Source of the DNA: Leptospira bandrabouensis
Lineage (GTDB): Bacteria; Spirochaetota; Leptospiria; Leptospirales; Leptospiraceae
Assembly (NCBI RefSeq): GCF_004770905.1
Contig: NZ_RQHT01000012.1
Coordinates: 310,001 to 374,000 of the forward strand
Reading direction: 5' to 3'
DNA: 64,000 nucleotides
Shown in pieces: positions 27,461 to 35,259 of the stretch. Made by a program: the position numbers and the translations under genes. How positions within the stretch are numbered: position 1 is the stretch's first letter; each line of letters opens with the position of its first letter. The notes beneath the pieces were generated by a model. It made no database searches, was not told the DNA's origin, and was given only the letters and a program-made list of their open reading frames with translations.

Positions 27461-27880
27461 TCACTCTCCCGAAATACAAATCTCTCCTTGACCGAAGTTC
27501 TGTTTGTCACCCATACAGGCAGTTTTTGGGTTACAATAGAGTAAATTTGTCGTCATTATATTTTTTGCCGATTCACCTTTCGTTCTGCCGCACGGAACGC
27601 TATATAAGGCGTTATAACAAAAATGGGCGTCTTTATTGGTAACATGGCTTTTAAAGAATCCAAGTTGATAAAGCGAAGATTCGGGGAAAAGGAGAAGAAG
27701 AAATAGATTATCTTCTAAACTTTCCTTATTATTTTTTTCGTCCATTCCACATTGAACCAATTTTAAATTGATTATTTCTCTTTTTTCTTTTTCAAATTCT
27801 CTTACATCCTTGACTTTCCCTCCATCAAAAGAACAAGACAGTATAAAAAACAAAAGAAAAGGAATTCTTACTTTAAACAA
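27461..27880 (-). CDS. Small Cys-rich lipoprotein, paralogue of the one beside the RHS gene
   Basis: About 139 residues if begun at the TTG at 27880, giving the lipoprotein signal MFKVRIPFLLFFILSC; in-frame TTG codons at 27895 and 27907 are alternatives, and no ATG is available. The mature part carries QCGM, FCYN, PCGR, YCNP, ACM, ICI, the same six-cysteine spacing pattern as the protein at 23804, with VTNKDAHFCY against VTKKDANFCY. This is a duplicated family separated by the PPK2-tRNA block and in opposite orientation. No RHS gene is adjacent to this copy, so it may be an orphan partner. Function unknown. Confidence 0.6.
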   Translation of the reverse strand: MFKVRIPFLLFFILSCSFDGGKVKDVREFEKEKREIINLKLVQCGMDEKNNKESLEDNLFLLLLFPESSLYQLGFFKSHVTNKDAHFCYNALYSVPCGRTKGESAKNIMTTNLLYCNPKTACMGDKQNFGQGEICISGE

Positions 27881-28024
27881 AGGGCAAAATACCAATACAG
27901 AAACCAAAAGAATTAATAATCGGATTCCAAATCATCTCTATTGATTGACTCCTTCTTTGGGGCAAGTCCCGAACATAAAGCTAAAAAATAAAACATCACC
28001 TCTGTTTGGCGAACATTTTTTAAC

Positions 28025-28101
28025 CTCGGGACCGGGCTACTCCGGGGTCCGCTGAACGCTTCCGTCTGCACAAAGTGCAGACCAAGGCCCTGCGTATCCC
28101 T
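28025..28101 (+). repeat. Intergenic structured repeat, copy B
   Basis: Shares CGGGACCGGGCTACTCCGG, GGTCCGC, CGCTTCCGTC, GACCAAG and GTATCCC with copies A (24361) and C (56438). The central hairpin here is GTCTGCAC/GTGCAGAC with loop AAA (28064-28082). It lies between the divergent lipoprotein genes at 27880 and 28317. That 436-bp gap otherwise contains only the inverted repeat at 28143. Confidence 0.8.
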
Positions 28102-28142
28102 CTTGCATATACTGACACTAAAATACTAGGTTTGCTAAAAAA

Positions 28143-28182
28143 TTTGATTTAGATAACAATAAGGATTGTTATCTAAATCAAA
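28143..28182. repeat. Perfect 18-bp inverted repeat
   Basis: TTTGATTTAGATAACAAT at 28143-28160 and its exact complement at 28165-28182 flank AAGG. On the minus strand the stem is followed by six T, so it could terminate leftward transcription, but no minus-strand gene lies to its right within reach. It may be a terminator left from lost genes, a cruciform, or an end of a small mobile element. Confidence 0.7.
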
Positions 28183-28316
28183 AGCCATAAAAGAAATCTA
28201 GCGATATTATGATTTTTCACTAGACAAGTGTAACAAAAAGTTAGTTGCTATTTATGAAAGTTGCTTTTTTATCCAATAAATCTGCGTTATCTGATAAAAA
28301 TGTATTTTATAAAGAA

Positions 28317-28781
28317 ATGAAAAAATTAATTTTGTTTTCCATTCAAATTTTACTGGTAATTCATTGTATCAACTTAGAAAATCTGAGTGAAGAGAAGACG
28401 GAAAATAAAACCCTAAAACAAATCACTGTTTTACTTCTGATTACAAATGAATATTTGGGAAATTATATTTCCGGATTGCCTATGAACAATATGTATTTCC
28501 GTTATTCGGTAATCGATACCCAAAATATAACCTTAAGTTTGAGTCACTATTGTGTGAATGTATATACTTTAGTCGGAATAGATCCAAATAAAATCATCAC
28601 TGAATGGCAATCTTTAGCAAAAAACCCGACTAAATGTAATCTAAATTATCCCGAGGATTTTAAATGTGTATCTTCGAATATCTTTTATGTGAATGAATTT
28701 ATTCTACCGGCTTCCATGGGTATAACTAGCGCAAAAAATGTATGTAACAATGAAGCGAAAGGCACAATTTTAGTGTATTAG
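28317..28781 (+). CDS. Small lipoprotein, unknown function
   Basis: 154 residues from the ATG at 28317. The signal MKKLILFSIQILLVIHC has a lipobox ending at Cys17. The mature part has four further cysteines (HYC, TKC, FKC, NVC) and no family I recognise. The frame extends upstream to TTG 28245, but that extension would bury the signal peptide. It lies first in a same-strand series of small lipoprotein-like genes (28317-30399). Codon use is very AT-rich, in line with the neighbours in this stretch. Confidence 0.55.
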   Translation: MKKLILFSIQILLVIHCINLENLSEEKTENKTLKQITVLLLITNEYLGNYISGLPMNNMYFRYSVIDTQNITLSLSHYCVNVYTLVGIDPNKIITEWQSLAKNPTKCNLNYPEDFKCVSSNIFYVNEFILPASMGITSAKNVCNNEAKGTILVY

Positions 28782-28792
28782 TCGTATTGGGT

Positions 28793-29112
28793 ATGGAATC
28801 AGTGAATCGAATATTAATTTTCATTCCTTTTTTTTAATATTTTGTTTGTACATTCCCAAATCCAATACAAACATCGAAAAGAAGTATATTTTACCGGAAA
28901 CGTATAAACAAAAAATTAGATATTTATATCTGCCAAAAGTATGTGGGACTTACGATTCATCCTTGGATTTCCGAACCACCGAAATTTGTTCCATTTTGCT
29001 TTTACCATTTTTTTGGATCAATTTTGTAAATGGTGATTTTAGAGACGATTATTTTGAAACGTTTTTGCTATTTCAGAATGAATTGGCTAAAGAATTAATC
29101 GATAAATCATAG
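28793..29112 (+). pseudogene. Small lipoprotein gene broken at a run of eight T (possibly phase-variable)
   Basis: From ATG 28793 the frame reads MESVNRILIFIPFF and then meets TAA directly after T8 (28828-28835). In the next frame translation continues as LIFCLYIPKSNT and runs 88 or more codons to 29112. Joined by one extra T, the product would be a typical lipoprotein with lipobox FLIFC. Without that, the only normal start in the long frame is TTG 28846, which would give a protein without a signal. Either a slippage-controlled or phase-variable gene, a decayed gene, or a sequencing error in the homopolymer. The stop at 29112 precedes the next lipoprotein by 32 bp. Confidence 0.55.
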
Positions 29113-29144
29113 TGTCTTTGGATAGGCACTTTGGAGGAAAATAC

Positions 29145-29354
29145 ATGATTTATAAAAATTTAGTCTTCATAATGATTCTATCTTGTTTTCTTTGTTGTCG
29201 AGATAAAACAGACCAAGGCGATCCAAAGAGAGATTTAGCCTTGTGTGCTTTAGTTGCCGTGAATTCCGAATTGAATTCGGTGCCTATCACTTCTGATTCA
29301 GTGACTTTTACTCCTGCACAATATCTTGCCTTGTGTCAGCATATATATCAATGA
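29145..29354 (+). CDS. Very small lipoprotein
   Basis: 69 residues from the ATG at 29145, which has the strong ribosome binding site GGAGG five bases upstream; the longer frame from 29112 is not needed. The signal MIYKNLVFIMILSCFLC ends in a double cysteine, with Cys17 or Cys18 lipidated. The short mature part (about 50 residues) has two cysteines in LALC motifs. It resembles the many short lipoproteins of Leptospira but I cannot name a family. It sits within the AT-rich lipoprotein series. Confidence 0.55.
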   Translation: MIYKNLVFIMILSCFLCCRDKTDQGDPKRDLALCALVAVNSELNSVPITSDSVTFTPAQYLALCQHIYQ

Positions 29355-29408
29355 ACATTGAAAGTGGGTTTTTTAAATTATTCTCAGATTTGAATAGGCT
29401 TTCGGTAA

Positions 29409-29744
29409 ATGAATGATGAAAATACAATGGGAAAAAATCTGTCAGTATATGCCAGCAAAGTATCATTTTTCACCATGAAGATTTATAGGATTAAAACTCA
29501 AATTTTTTGTATTAGCTCATGCAGCGAATTAATGGATATTGATGGTTTTCGAAGTTACCAAATTCCTTCGGGAGCCTATGACAAACAATGGATCAATAGA
29601 TATTTTCAAAAGAACGGAAACATTCAATTTCTAAATCCGGCAAATGTAGATTCTTTTCGTTCTACTACACTTAACTTTGGATATTTTAACTCTTCAGACA
29701 AGGAAAGGGGATATTTTGAATATTTTATCAAAAATGATCAATAG
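29409..29744 (+). CDS. Hypothetical protein
   Basis: 111 residues from the ATG at 29409; an internal ATG at 29475 would give 89. There is no convincing signal peptide, though IFCISSC near residue 36 resembles a worn lipobox. No family is recognised. Its stop overlaps the start of the next gene by 11 bp, which supports real translation coupling. It could also be the remnant of a longer lipoprotein gene. Confidence 0.4.
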   Translation: MNDENTMGKNLSVYASKVSFFTMKIYRIKTQIFCISSCSELMDIDGFRSYQIPSGAYDKQWINRYFQKNGNIQFLNPANVDSFRSTTLNFGYFNSSDKERGYFEYFIKNDQ

Positions 29745-30399
29745 ATTTGTGTTTGTAACTTTGGCTATCGTGATAGTTTCGCAAATTTTTTGCATTCCTT
29801 CAAAAAAGAATACACACACCAAAGAGGGAAGTTTTGCGTATATCTACCTTTTGTATAATTTCGAGAGAAATCTGAATGAGCCGAACAACTCTTTTGACGA
29901 AGCAAAATGTATCATAGTCTCGGGATATTTGAAAATCTATCCTGAGAGTGATGTGGATTTTTTTAAATTTGAAACTACGGTTAATAACATTAACTTGTTC
30001 ATCGGTGATTATCAGAGTTTTGTCAGTCAAAATAATCTTGGATTCCAGATTTTTAACAACTCTAGAATTTTGATTTATGATATAAGTGATCCATCCTTTG
30101 AAGCAACGAATTCCAATATAATAGTAAATAAAACTTTGACCCAATCAGAATGTCTAATCGAATCTTGTATTCCATTGACTAGTTATCGTTATCTTGAATT
30201 TTCATCGAATATCAAACAGATATATATTAAATCATACGCATTCAACGAGGCTAACTATTTTGAGCAAACTGCCATTAGGATCGATTCTCAAAGTAATCGA
30301 AATCGTATACCTTTGGATCCGCGTAAATTACCAAGTTCTCTCGGCTCATATAACAAGAATATTTTCATTTCTAATTATTCTTCAGAATGTACTTTTTAA
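29734..30399 (+). CDS. Lipoprotein, possibly with a PPC-like beta domain
   Basis: 221 residues from the ATG at 29734, inside the 3' end of the previous gene. The signal MINRFVFVTLAIVIVSQIFC ends at a lipobox Cys20. The segment SGYLKIYPESDVDFFKFE (about 68-85) resembles the core of bacterial pre-peptidase C-terminal (PPC) domains, in which an Asp-x-Asp-x-Phe strand is conserved; this match is weak. The rest is beta-rich with two nearby cysteines (ECLIESC). It ends the lipoprotein series. The longer frame from TTG 29677 lies within the upstream gene and is unlikely. Confidence 0.5.
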   Translation: MINRFVFVTLAIVIVSQIFCIPSKKNTHTKEGSFAYIYLLYNFERNLNEPNNSFDEAKCIIVSGYLKIYPESDVDFFKFETTVNNINLFIGDYQSFVSQNNLGFQIFNNSRILIYDISDPSFEATNSNIIVNKTLTQSECLIESCIPLTSYRYLEFSSNIKQIYIKSYAFNEANYFEQTAIRIDSQSNRNRIPLDPRKLPSSLGSYNKNIFISNYSSECTF

Positions 30400-30567
30400 G
30401 TATCTAACTCTGCCATGAATTTTGCCGATAAGATCATTTTTTTACTTTGTATATTAGTTCCTTTTGTTAACTTTGTTCATCTGATCTCTCCCTATCAAAC
30501 ATTAGCATCCCGCAGCTTACATCAGTAACTTTCGGGTTAACCCAACTAACTACCCCAAAGTTTAAAA

Positions 30568-30825
30568 TCATTGATAGTCTTTTGGTCTAAATTCCATAGA
30601 AAAAAAATAATTCCCCATTTTAACTCGATAAGAATGTACAAGTGTCACTTCGTTCTCTCGAAAGAGTTTCATATCTGGACTCGATTTGATTGTATTCAAA
30701 ATGACTGGATATAGATTTTTTTCTAAAGTCAGAATGTCAATTTCAGATGCAGAATAGGTAGCGATTCTGTAATTGTATTGAAAACGTTTGTCTTGAAAAA
30801 CAGCTACATTCTCTCGCTTACTCAA
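30568..30825 (-). pseudogene. Probable gene remnant
   Basis: An 85-codon frame with plausible protein composition (FQYNYRIATYSASEIDILTL) but no ATG, only a TTG at 30825, no ribosome binding site, and no signal peptide. It could be the C-terminal part of a lost gene. It lies between the lipoprotein series and the MarR gene. The 168 bp on its left (30400-30567) shows nothing I can identify. Confidence 0.3.
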
Positions 30826-30875
30826 ATAAAAAATCTAAAAAGGTTTTATGAGGTATAATTCGCCATTTAATTTCC

Positions 30876-30904
30876 TTGACAATAGTTTCTTAGGAAACTA
30901 ATAT
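30876..30904 (+). promoter_or_regulatory. MarR promoter with embedded palindromic operator
   Basis: TTGACA (30876-30881) and TAATAT (30899-30904) are spaced by 17 bp. Between and overlapping them is TAGTTTC-TTAG-GAAACTA (30883-30900), a palindrome with 7-bp arms of the type bound by MarR dimers, placed where binding would block RNA polymerase. The start codon at 30911 lies only 7 nt after the -10, so the mRNA is probably leaderless. Confidence 0.75.
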
Positions 30905-30910
30905 CCTTCT

Positions 30911-31381
30911 ATGCGGAAAAAACAAAATTTAGAACCAAGCCATCTTAAATCCCACCTGGGATACCATTTGCGTGTGGTTTCCAATGCGGTTTCTCATTCC
31001 TTTGCCAAGAAACTAGAAAGTTTGGATGTGACTGTTGCGGAATGGGTGATCCTTAGGGAAATGTATTCTTATAAAACCAATACTTCCCCGAGTGTAATCG
31101 CAGAAATCACCGGTCTCAGTCGGGGAGCCGTTTCGAAACTGATTGATAGGCTATTAAACAAAGGTCTTGTGAGTCGCGAAGAAGCAAGTGAAGACAGGCG
31201 TTACCAAGATATCAAACTGACCAAAGCCGGTGTAAAACTTGTTCCCAGACTCTCAGAAGTTGCCGATGAAAACGATTCTACTTTTTTTTCTCTTCTATCC
31301 AAATCAGAAAAAGAAGAACTAAGGAAGACTCTCATAAAACTAACTTCCGCCCATAAACTAAATTTAACCCCCATCGAATGA
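30911..31381 (+). CDS. MarR-family transcriptional regulator
   Basis: 156 residues, normal MarR length. The winged helix-turn-helix (about 45-115) includes SPSVIAEITGLSRGAVSKLIDRL (recognition helix within) and the wing with EDRRYQDIKLTKAG, the DxR motif typical of MarR. It likely autoregulates through the palindrome in its own promoter and controls the DUF1398 gene, which starts 10 bp after its stop with a strong GAGGAG ribosome binding site. The ligand is unknown. Confidence 0.87.
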   Translation: MRKKQNLEPSHLKSHLGYHLRVVSNAVSHSFAKKLESLDVTVAEWVILREMYSYKTNTSPSVIAEITGLSRGAVSKLIDRLLNKGLVSREEASEDRRYQDIKLTKAGVKLVPRLSEVADENDSTFFSLLSKSEKEELRKTLIKLTSAHKLNLTPIE

Positions 31382-31391
31382 GGAGAAAACA

Positions 31392-31811
31392 ATGAAAGAC
31401 CTAATCACAAAACTAACAGAAGCGCAAAAATTTGCGATGTCCATCCGTCCGAAAGTAGGTGGGTTTCCTATCTTAGCGGAAGTTCTTAGGGAAGCCGGTG
31501 TTCTTATGAATCGATGGTATCTACCGTCCCTCCAAGCCGTCTACCAAATGAAAGAAGGCTCTGTCGTCCAACAAGGAACACCACTTGTCACAGGAGTCCA
31601 TGAGATTCCGAAGTTTCACCGCGATAATCTAATCAATGCTATACGTGCCGACCAAGAAGGAAAAAGTACATTCCTCGAATTTTTAAAAGCAGCTTGGGAA
31701 GCTGGTGTTGTCGGGTATGATGTAGATTTTACGAATCGAAACGTAATATACTATGGTGCTTTGGGCGAAAGTTATTTAGAAGAGTATCCGGCAGTGACGT
31801 TCGAAAGATAA
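31392..31811 (+). CDS. DUF1398 family protein
   Basis: 139 residues. It matches the DUF1398 pattern along its length: SIRPKVGGFPILAEVLREAG, then MNRWYLPS, VVQQGTPLV, STFLEFLKAAWEAGVVGYDV and YYGALGESYLEEYPAV. The family is widespread, cytoplasmic and of unknown biochemical function; some members have been annotated as phage envelope protein without good cause. It is in an operon with the MarR regulator and is likely its target. Confidence 0.85.
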   Translation: MKDLITKLTEAQKFAMSIRPKVGGFPILAEVLREAGVLMNRWYLPSLQAVYQMKEGSVVQQGTPLVTGVHEIPKFHRDNLINAIRADQEGKSTFLEFLKAAWEAGVVGYDVDFTNRNVIYYGALGESYLEEYPAVTFER

Positions 31812-31917
31812 TACTGGTTATACTTCGAGATCCCTGATGTTTTAAGTCCAATTTTCTAATTTAAGAGATTGGATTCTAAAAAACTCTTTTTCGTTATTTG
31901 TGACGAGAATTCCGTTT

Positions 31918-32529
31918 TTACTTGTACGGTTTTTGTTTGATTTGGAAAGTGTAAGTCCTGTCTTCGGAATGGATCAGCACTTGCGAATAAAATCCTAAAT
32001 CCAGAGAACGAAACTTCGAACGAAAGATGGAAGCTTCTTCATCAAAGATTTCTTTGCGGCAATCTGAGACTAAACCTTTCCATTTTTCTTTGGAAACTGA
32101 ATGGTATAAAAAGCCGTTGGCGTTCGGGGGAATGGTTCTATTCTCCCAATGGATCTCCTCTTGGAAACAGAGAATCCCTAATCTTGTTTTGATTCGAAAT
32201 TCCGATTTCCATTTGGGGTTAGGGAACTCGATGGGCAATTTTGTATTATTTTCTATAAATAAAAAATAGCCTTGGAACTTATCATCTTCTTCCCGGGAAA
32301 GACTTAAATAGGTTGGGTATCCGTCTACGATCTGTTTGTCGGACTGGGTGCGGTTTTGAAAGCTACCTGGATTTAAGGCCCGAAATCCAATATAAAATAT
32401 CAAAACAACAAGGACTAAATCAATCAGGAGAACAATCTGCCTCCATCTTGTTTTTTTATTTTTATCCCCAATTTGTTTGAGGTATTCTCTAAATTCTTCG
32501 GGAGAACGAGAATGGTATCCTTTTCCCAT
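31918..32529 (-). CDS. Hypothetical membrane-anchored protein
   Basis: 203 residues. A basic cytoplasmic N-terminus (about 1-28) is followed by one transmembrane helix (about 30-50). A periplasmic beta-rich domain (about 65-200) contains FLFIENNTKLPIEF and a pair of cysteines (ILCFQ and SDCRK) that could form a disulfide. Its ATG directly abuts the stop of the NnrE/NnrD gene (TAAATG), so it is the last gene of a coupled three-gene operon. No family recognised. Confidence 0.6.
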   Translation of the reverse strand: MGKGYHSRSPEEFREYLKQIGDKNKKTRWRQIVLLIDLVLVVLIFYIGFRALNPGSFQNRTQSDKQIVDGYPTYLSLSREEDDKFQGYFLFIENNTKLPIEFPNPKWKSEFRIKTRLGILCFQEEIHWENRTIPPNANGFLYHSVSKEKWKGLVSDCRKEIFDEEASIFRSKFRSLDLGFYSQVLIHSEDRTYTFQIKQKPYK

Positions 32530-34020
32530 TTACACTAACTCCACAAGGGATTTTAGAATTTGGTGGGCCGAAGGATAGGGTTCTTCCAACTGTTTGGAAT
32601 GATCCAAAAAGGATAAGGCCAATTGTACAGATTCGGGAATACTCAATTCCAAACTAAGGTATCTTGCTAAAATCCCTGACAACAAATCTCCCGTTCCCAT
32701 CGTTGCCAACTTGGGATTCGGAGATTCCCAAATATAGGAGGGACCATCGGGACAAACAAGTAGACTCACAAAAGATTTTAATAACACATACACCTTGTTT
32801 TGTGGGCAAAATTCAATTAACGTATCATAGGCGGACTGGATGGAACCGTGAGTTTTACCCGTCATTCGATTCAGTTCACCCACATGAGGAGTGAGGAGGA
32901 TTTGGTTTCCCTTGGGGAGTTTGGTTCCAAAACTGGGAATGGCTCCCGCATCTAGAATCAGTTTTTTACCTTCGGGGAGAGTCCAACCTTCTAAATCTTG
33001 CGGGTACTGGGTAAGGCCAGGTCCCACTACGATCGTTTTTGTTTTCGTAAAAAAGGGATCACTGGTAAGGTCTGAAAAAGAAGAGGTTTTTGACATTTTA
33101 GAAAGATCTTCTTTTAAAACATAGGAACTGATTTGAGAAGAAGGGGAGAAAATTTTACTGATCCCACCACCGAGCCTGGAAAAGGCTTCTTCGGAAAGTA
33201 AAATGGCTCCTTCCATTCCTGTTTCTCCACCATAAAAAATGGCAGAACCGGCGCTATATTTATGGTCTTTATTTTTTCTTTTTAGGGACTGGATTGCCGA
33301 TTCAGGATCTGGTTCCAAATAATAACGATTGGAAAATGTAACTTCATTTAGGTGGGTTTTGATGGGAAATCCAATGGACTCGTAGTATCTGGGAATGATA
33401 GAATCCTTTTCATAAATAAACCCTACATTTTCCCATTTTCTTGTCCCAAGTTCTTCAATGGAATCCGCATACACAAATACATTGGTTTTTTCCTCTTTTC
33501 CCAAAATGTATGGATTCCAACCACTGGCTGTGTCGAGAGACAAACGGTAAAAAAAGACATCCGATTCATTGATGGTTTCTATCAACTCTTTCAGTTCTTC
33601 GGAAAGTTCTCCTTGGAACCCAGTGCCAAGCAGGGCATCCACGAGAAGGACGGAATCTTCTTCCGCTTCTTCCCATTCCTTATAAAACTCATCTAAGTTC
33701 CCAGTGGAACCGAGTGTTTTTGAAACTAAAGATTCGTAGAACTTTCCCGCTTCGGATTTGTTTGGTGCTGTGGAAAAACATTTAACTTTATATCCTTCTT
33801 GGTAAAGGGTGTGGGCAAGGGCATATCCGTCCCCGCCGTTTCCGCCAGTGCCGCAAAGAATCCAAATGGATTCGGCAGTTTTCCATAAATCTTCATTGGC
33901 ATGGAAAACAGAAAGGGCTGCCATCCCCATTAAGGTCTCTTCATGAAACCCAAGGTCTCTTATGGCAAGGGAATCTAAATGTTTCGATTCTATATTGGTG
34001 AATAGGGGTTTCTGTTTCAT
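32530..34020 (-). CDS. nnrD: Bifunctional NAD(P)HX epimerase / ADP-dependent dehydratase
   Basis: 496 residues in the usual fused order. The N-terminal YjeF_N epimerase domain (about 1-215) has GTGGNGGDGYALAH and VDALLGTGFQG. The C-terminal carbohydrate-kinase-like dehydratase (about 230-490) has VGPGL, TPHVGELNRMTG and the catalytic GTGDLLSGILA. Together they repair hydrated NADH and NADPH: the epimerase interconverts S and R forms and the dehydratase restores NAD(P)H using ADP. It lies between a lipoprotein gene and a membrane protein gene, with zero-gap TAAATG junctions on both sides. Confidence 0.92.
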   Translation of the reverse strand: MKQKPLFTNIESKHLDSLAIRDLGFHEETLMGMAALSVFHANEDLWKTAESIWILCGTGGNGGDGYALAHTLYQEGYKVKCFSTAPNKSEAGKFYESLVSKTLGSTGNLDEFYKEWEEAEEDSVLLVDALLGTGFQGELSEELKELIETINESDVFFYRLSLDTASGWNPYILGKEEKTNVFVYADSIEELGTRKWENVGFIYEKDSIIPRYYESIGFPIKTHLNEVTFSNRYYLEPDPESAIQSLKRKNKDHKYSAGSAIFYGGETGMEGAILLSEEAFSRLGGGISKIFSPSSQISSYVLKEDLSKMSKTSSFSDLTSDPFFTKTKTIVVGPGLTQYPQDLEGWTLPEGKKLILDAGAIPSFGTKLPKGNQILLTPHVGELNRMTGKTHGSIQSAYDTLIEFCPQNKVYVLLKSFVSLLVCPDGPSYIWESPNPKLATMGTGDLLSGILARYLSLELSIPESVQLALSFLDHSKQLEEPYPSAHQILKSLVELV

Positions 34021-35127
34021 TTAGATCCAACGATAAACTTCGAGAGCACCTGCACGAATCCGTACCGAATAAATATTATCAAAGGCATCGGTGTAGGTTT
34101 CTCTCCACTGACCGCGTGGACTAGAAAAAGGAATTCGTTTGTTATTGATATGGTTTCCATCTTTGTCATGGACTTGGAGCCTTGCCGCATTCCCTCCGTC
34201 CTCTGTTTCCCAAATATAAAACTCTCCGTTGTTACGAATGGAAAATAAAATCTCAGATGGGTCTTGAATTTCTTTTAAAAATTCCGAACTTTTGGAATCA
34301 AAAACAAAACGAAAAATCCTTCGGAATTTAAATCGTTTGTCCTTTTTGGAATAATAACTAAAAGAGCCGAGAACATACTCTCCTTCTGGATGGGGAAGGA
34401 GTTTATCGAGAGTGATATCAAATTCTTTGGCATCATTACTTGCAAATATATCAAGTCCCGATTCTTTTAGATTTCCTTTGAGTTCTCCTTCTTCAAAATA
34501 CGAAAGTCGCATTTCCTCGGCAATCCGATGGTAAACAAATAGTTTGTCTCCATCTCCCGGTAAAATATACTCAATATAACGAAATGGCTCTGTATTTTTT
34601 CCAGAGGCCCCTAACATAAATTTCACGACACCTTTTTGAGAAATTTGTACAAGAAACGATGGAAGCACCGTTGTCCCTTGGGTAGAAAAAGCACCACTGT
34701 AGGTTTTATAGAGATTTTCCGACCCTTGAGGAAGTTCCATTCCCTTGGTGGAAATTCGGTTTTGTACAATCAGGTCGCCGTCCTCATTCATGGCGACAAT
34801 GCCGATCCCACCAAATCGGAAAGGATAATGTGGAATTCCAGAAATGGATTTAAAATCGGGGTTTCCTATGGTGGCATCGAGCCTTCCGTTTCTGTCAAAA
34901 AGTTTGATTACCGCTTGTTTATTGTCAGCAAGTGCGCTAATATTTGATGAATTAGGGATGGTTAAGGGGACGTTGGTCAGTACTTGGTTTACCACCACAC
35001 CTTCAAAACTCTCATTGGTCCCACCGAGGGGGATTCGAAAGAGGATTTCTTCTTTCAGGTTCTCGACTCGGAATCTAAGGCAGGAAGTGGAAACGAATAG
35101 GGTGAGAAGGAAATAAAAGGTTCGCAT
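34021..35127 (-). CDS. Lipoprotein with probable beta-propeller fold
   Basis: 368 residues from the ATG at 35127, giving signal MRTFYFLLTLFVSTSC with a lipobox Cys16. The frame extends to 35211 but the extra residues would hide the signal. The mature part has repeated strands such as KLFDRNGRLDATIG, VAMNEDGDLIVQN, VQISQKGVVKFMLG and HDKDGNHINNK, in the style of an NHL/YVTN propeller. It is the first gene of the operon with nnrD and is divergent from rimP. I recognise the gene as typical of Leptospira at this position but cannot give a function. Confidence 0.65.
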   Translation of the reverse strand: MRTFYFLLTLFVSTSCLRFRVENLKEEILFRIPLGGTNESFEGVVVNQVLTNVPLTIPNSSNISALADNKQAVIKLFDRNGRLDATIGNPDFKSISGIPHYPFRFGGIGIVAMNEDGDLIVQNRISTKGMELPQGSENLYKTYSGAFSTQGTTVLPSFLVQISQKGVVKFMLGASGKNTEPFRYIEYILPGDGDKLFVYHRIAEEMRLSYFEEGELKGNLKESGLDIFASNDAKEFDITLDKLLPHPEGEYVLGSFSYYSKKDKRFKFRRIFRFVFDSKSSEFLKEIQDPSEILFSIRNNGEFYIWETEDGGNAARLQVHDKDGNHINNKRIPFSSPRGQWRETYTDAFDNIYSVRIRAGALEVYRWI

Positions 35128-35182
35128 GGTGCAACATCCATTCCCTAATTTTTTATTTACAGGACAACTCGCTTTTCCTAGC

Positions 35183-35211
35183 TTGACAGTAGACATGTTA
35201 AATTTTAGCAT
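35183..35211 (+). promoter_or_regulatory. Promoter of the rimP-nusA-infB operon
   Basis: TTGACA (35183-35188), 17-bp spacer, TAGCAT (35206-35211). Transcription would start near 35218, leaving a leader of about 40 nt before the rimP start. It overlaps no coding sequence if the divergent lipoprotein starts at 35127. Confidence 0.6.
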
Positions 35212-35259
35212 GAGCTGGGTCTCTTATACAGATTCCTTTGGGAATCTTTTGGAAATGGT

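Noticed and set aside
30405..30431. TAAC-N15-GCCGATAA, a good sigma-28 promoter match
   Set aside because: No plus-strand gene follows it before the MarR promoter; likely chance in AT-rich DNA.
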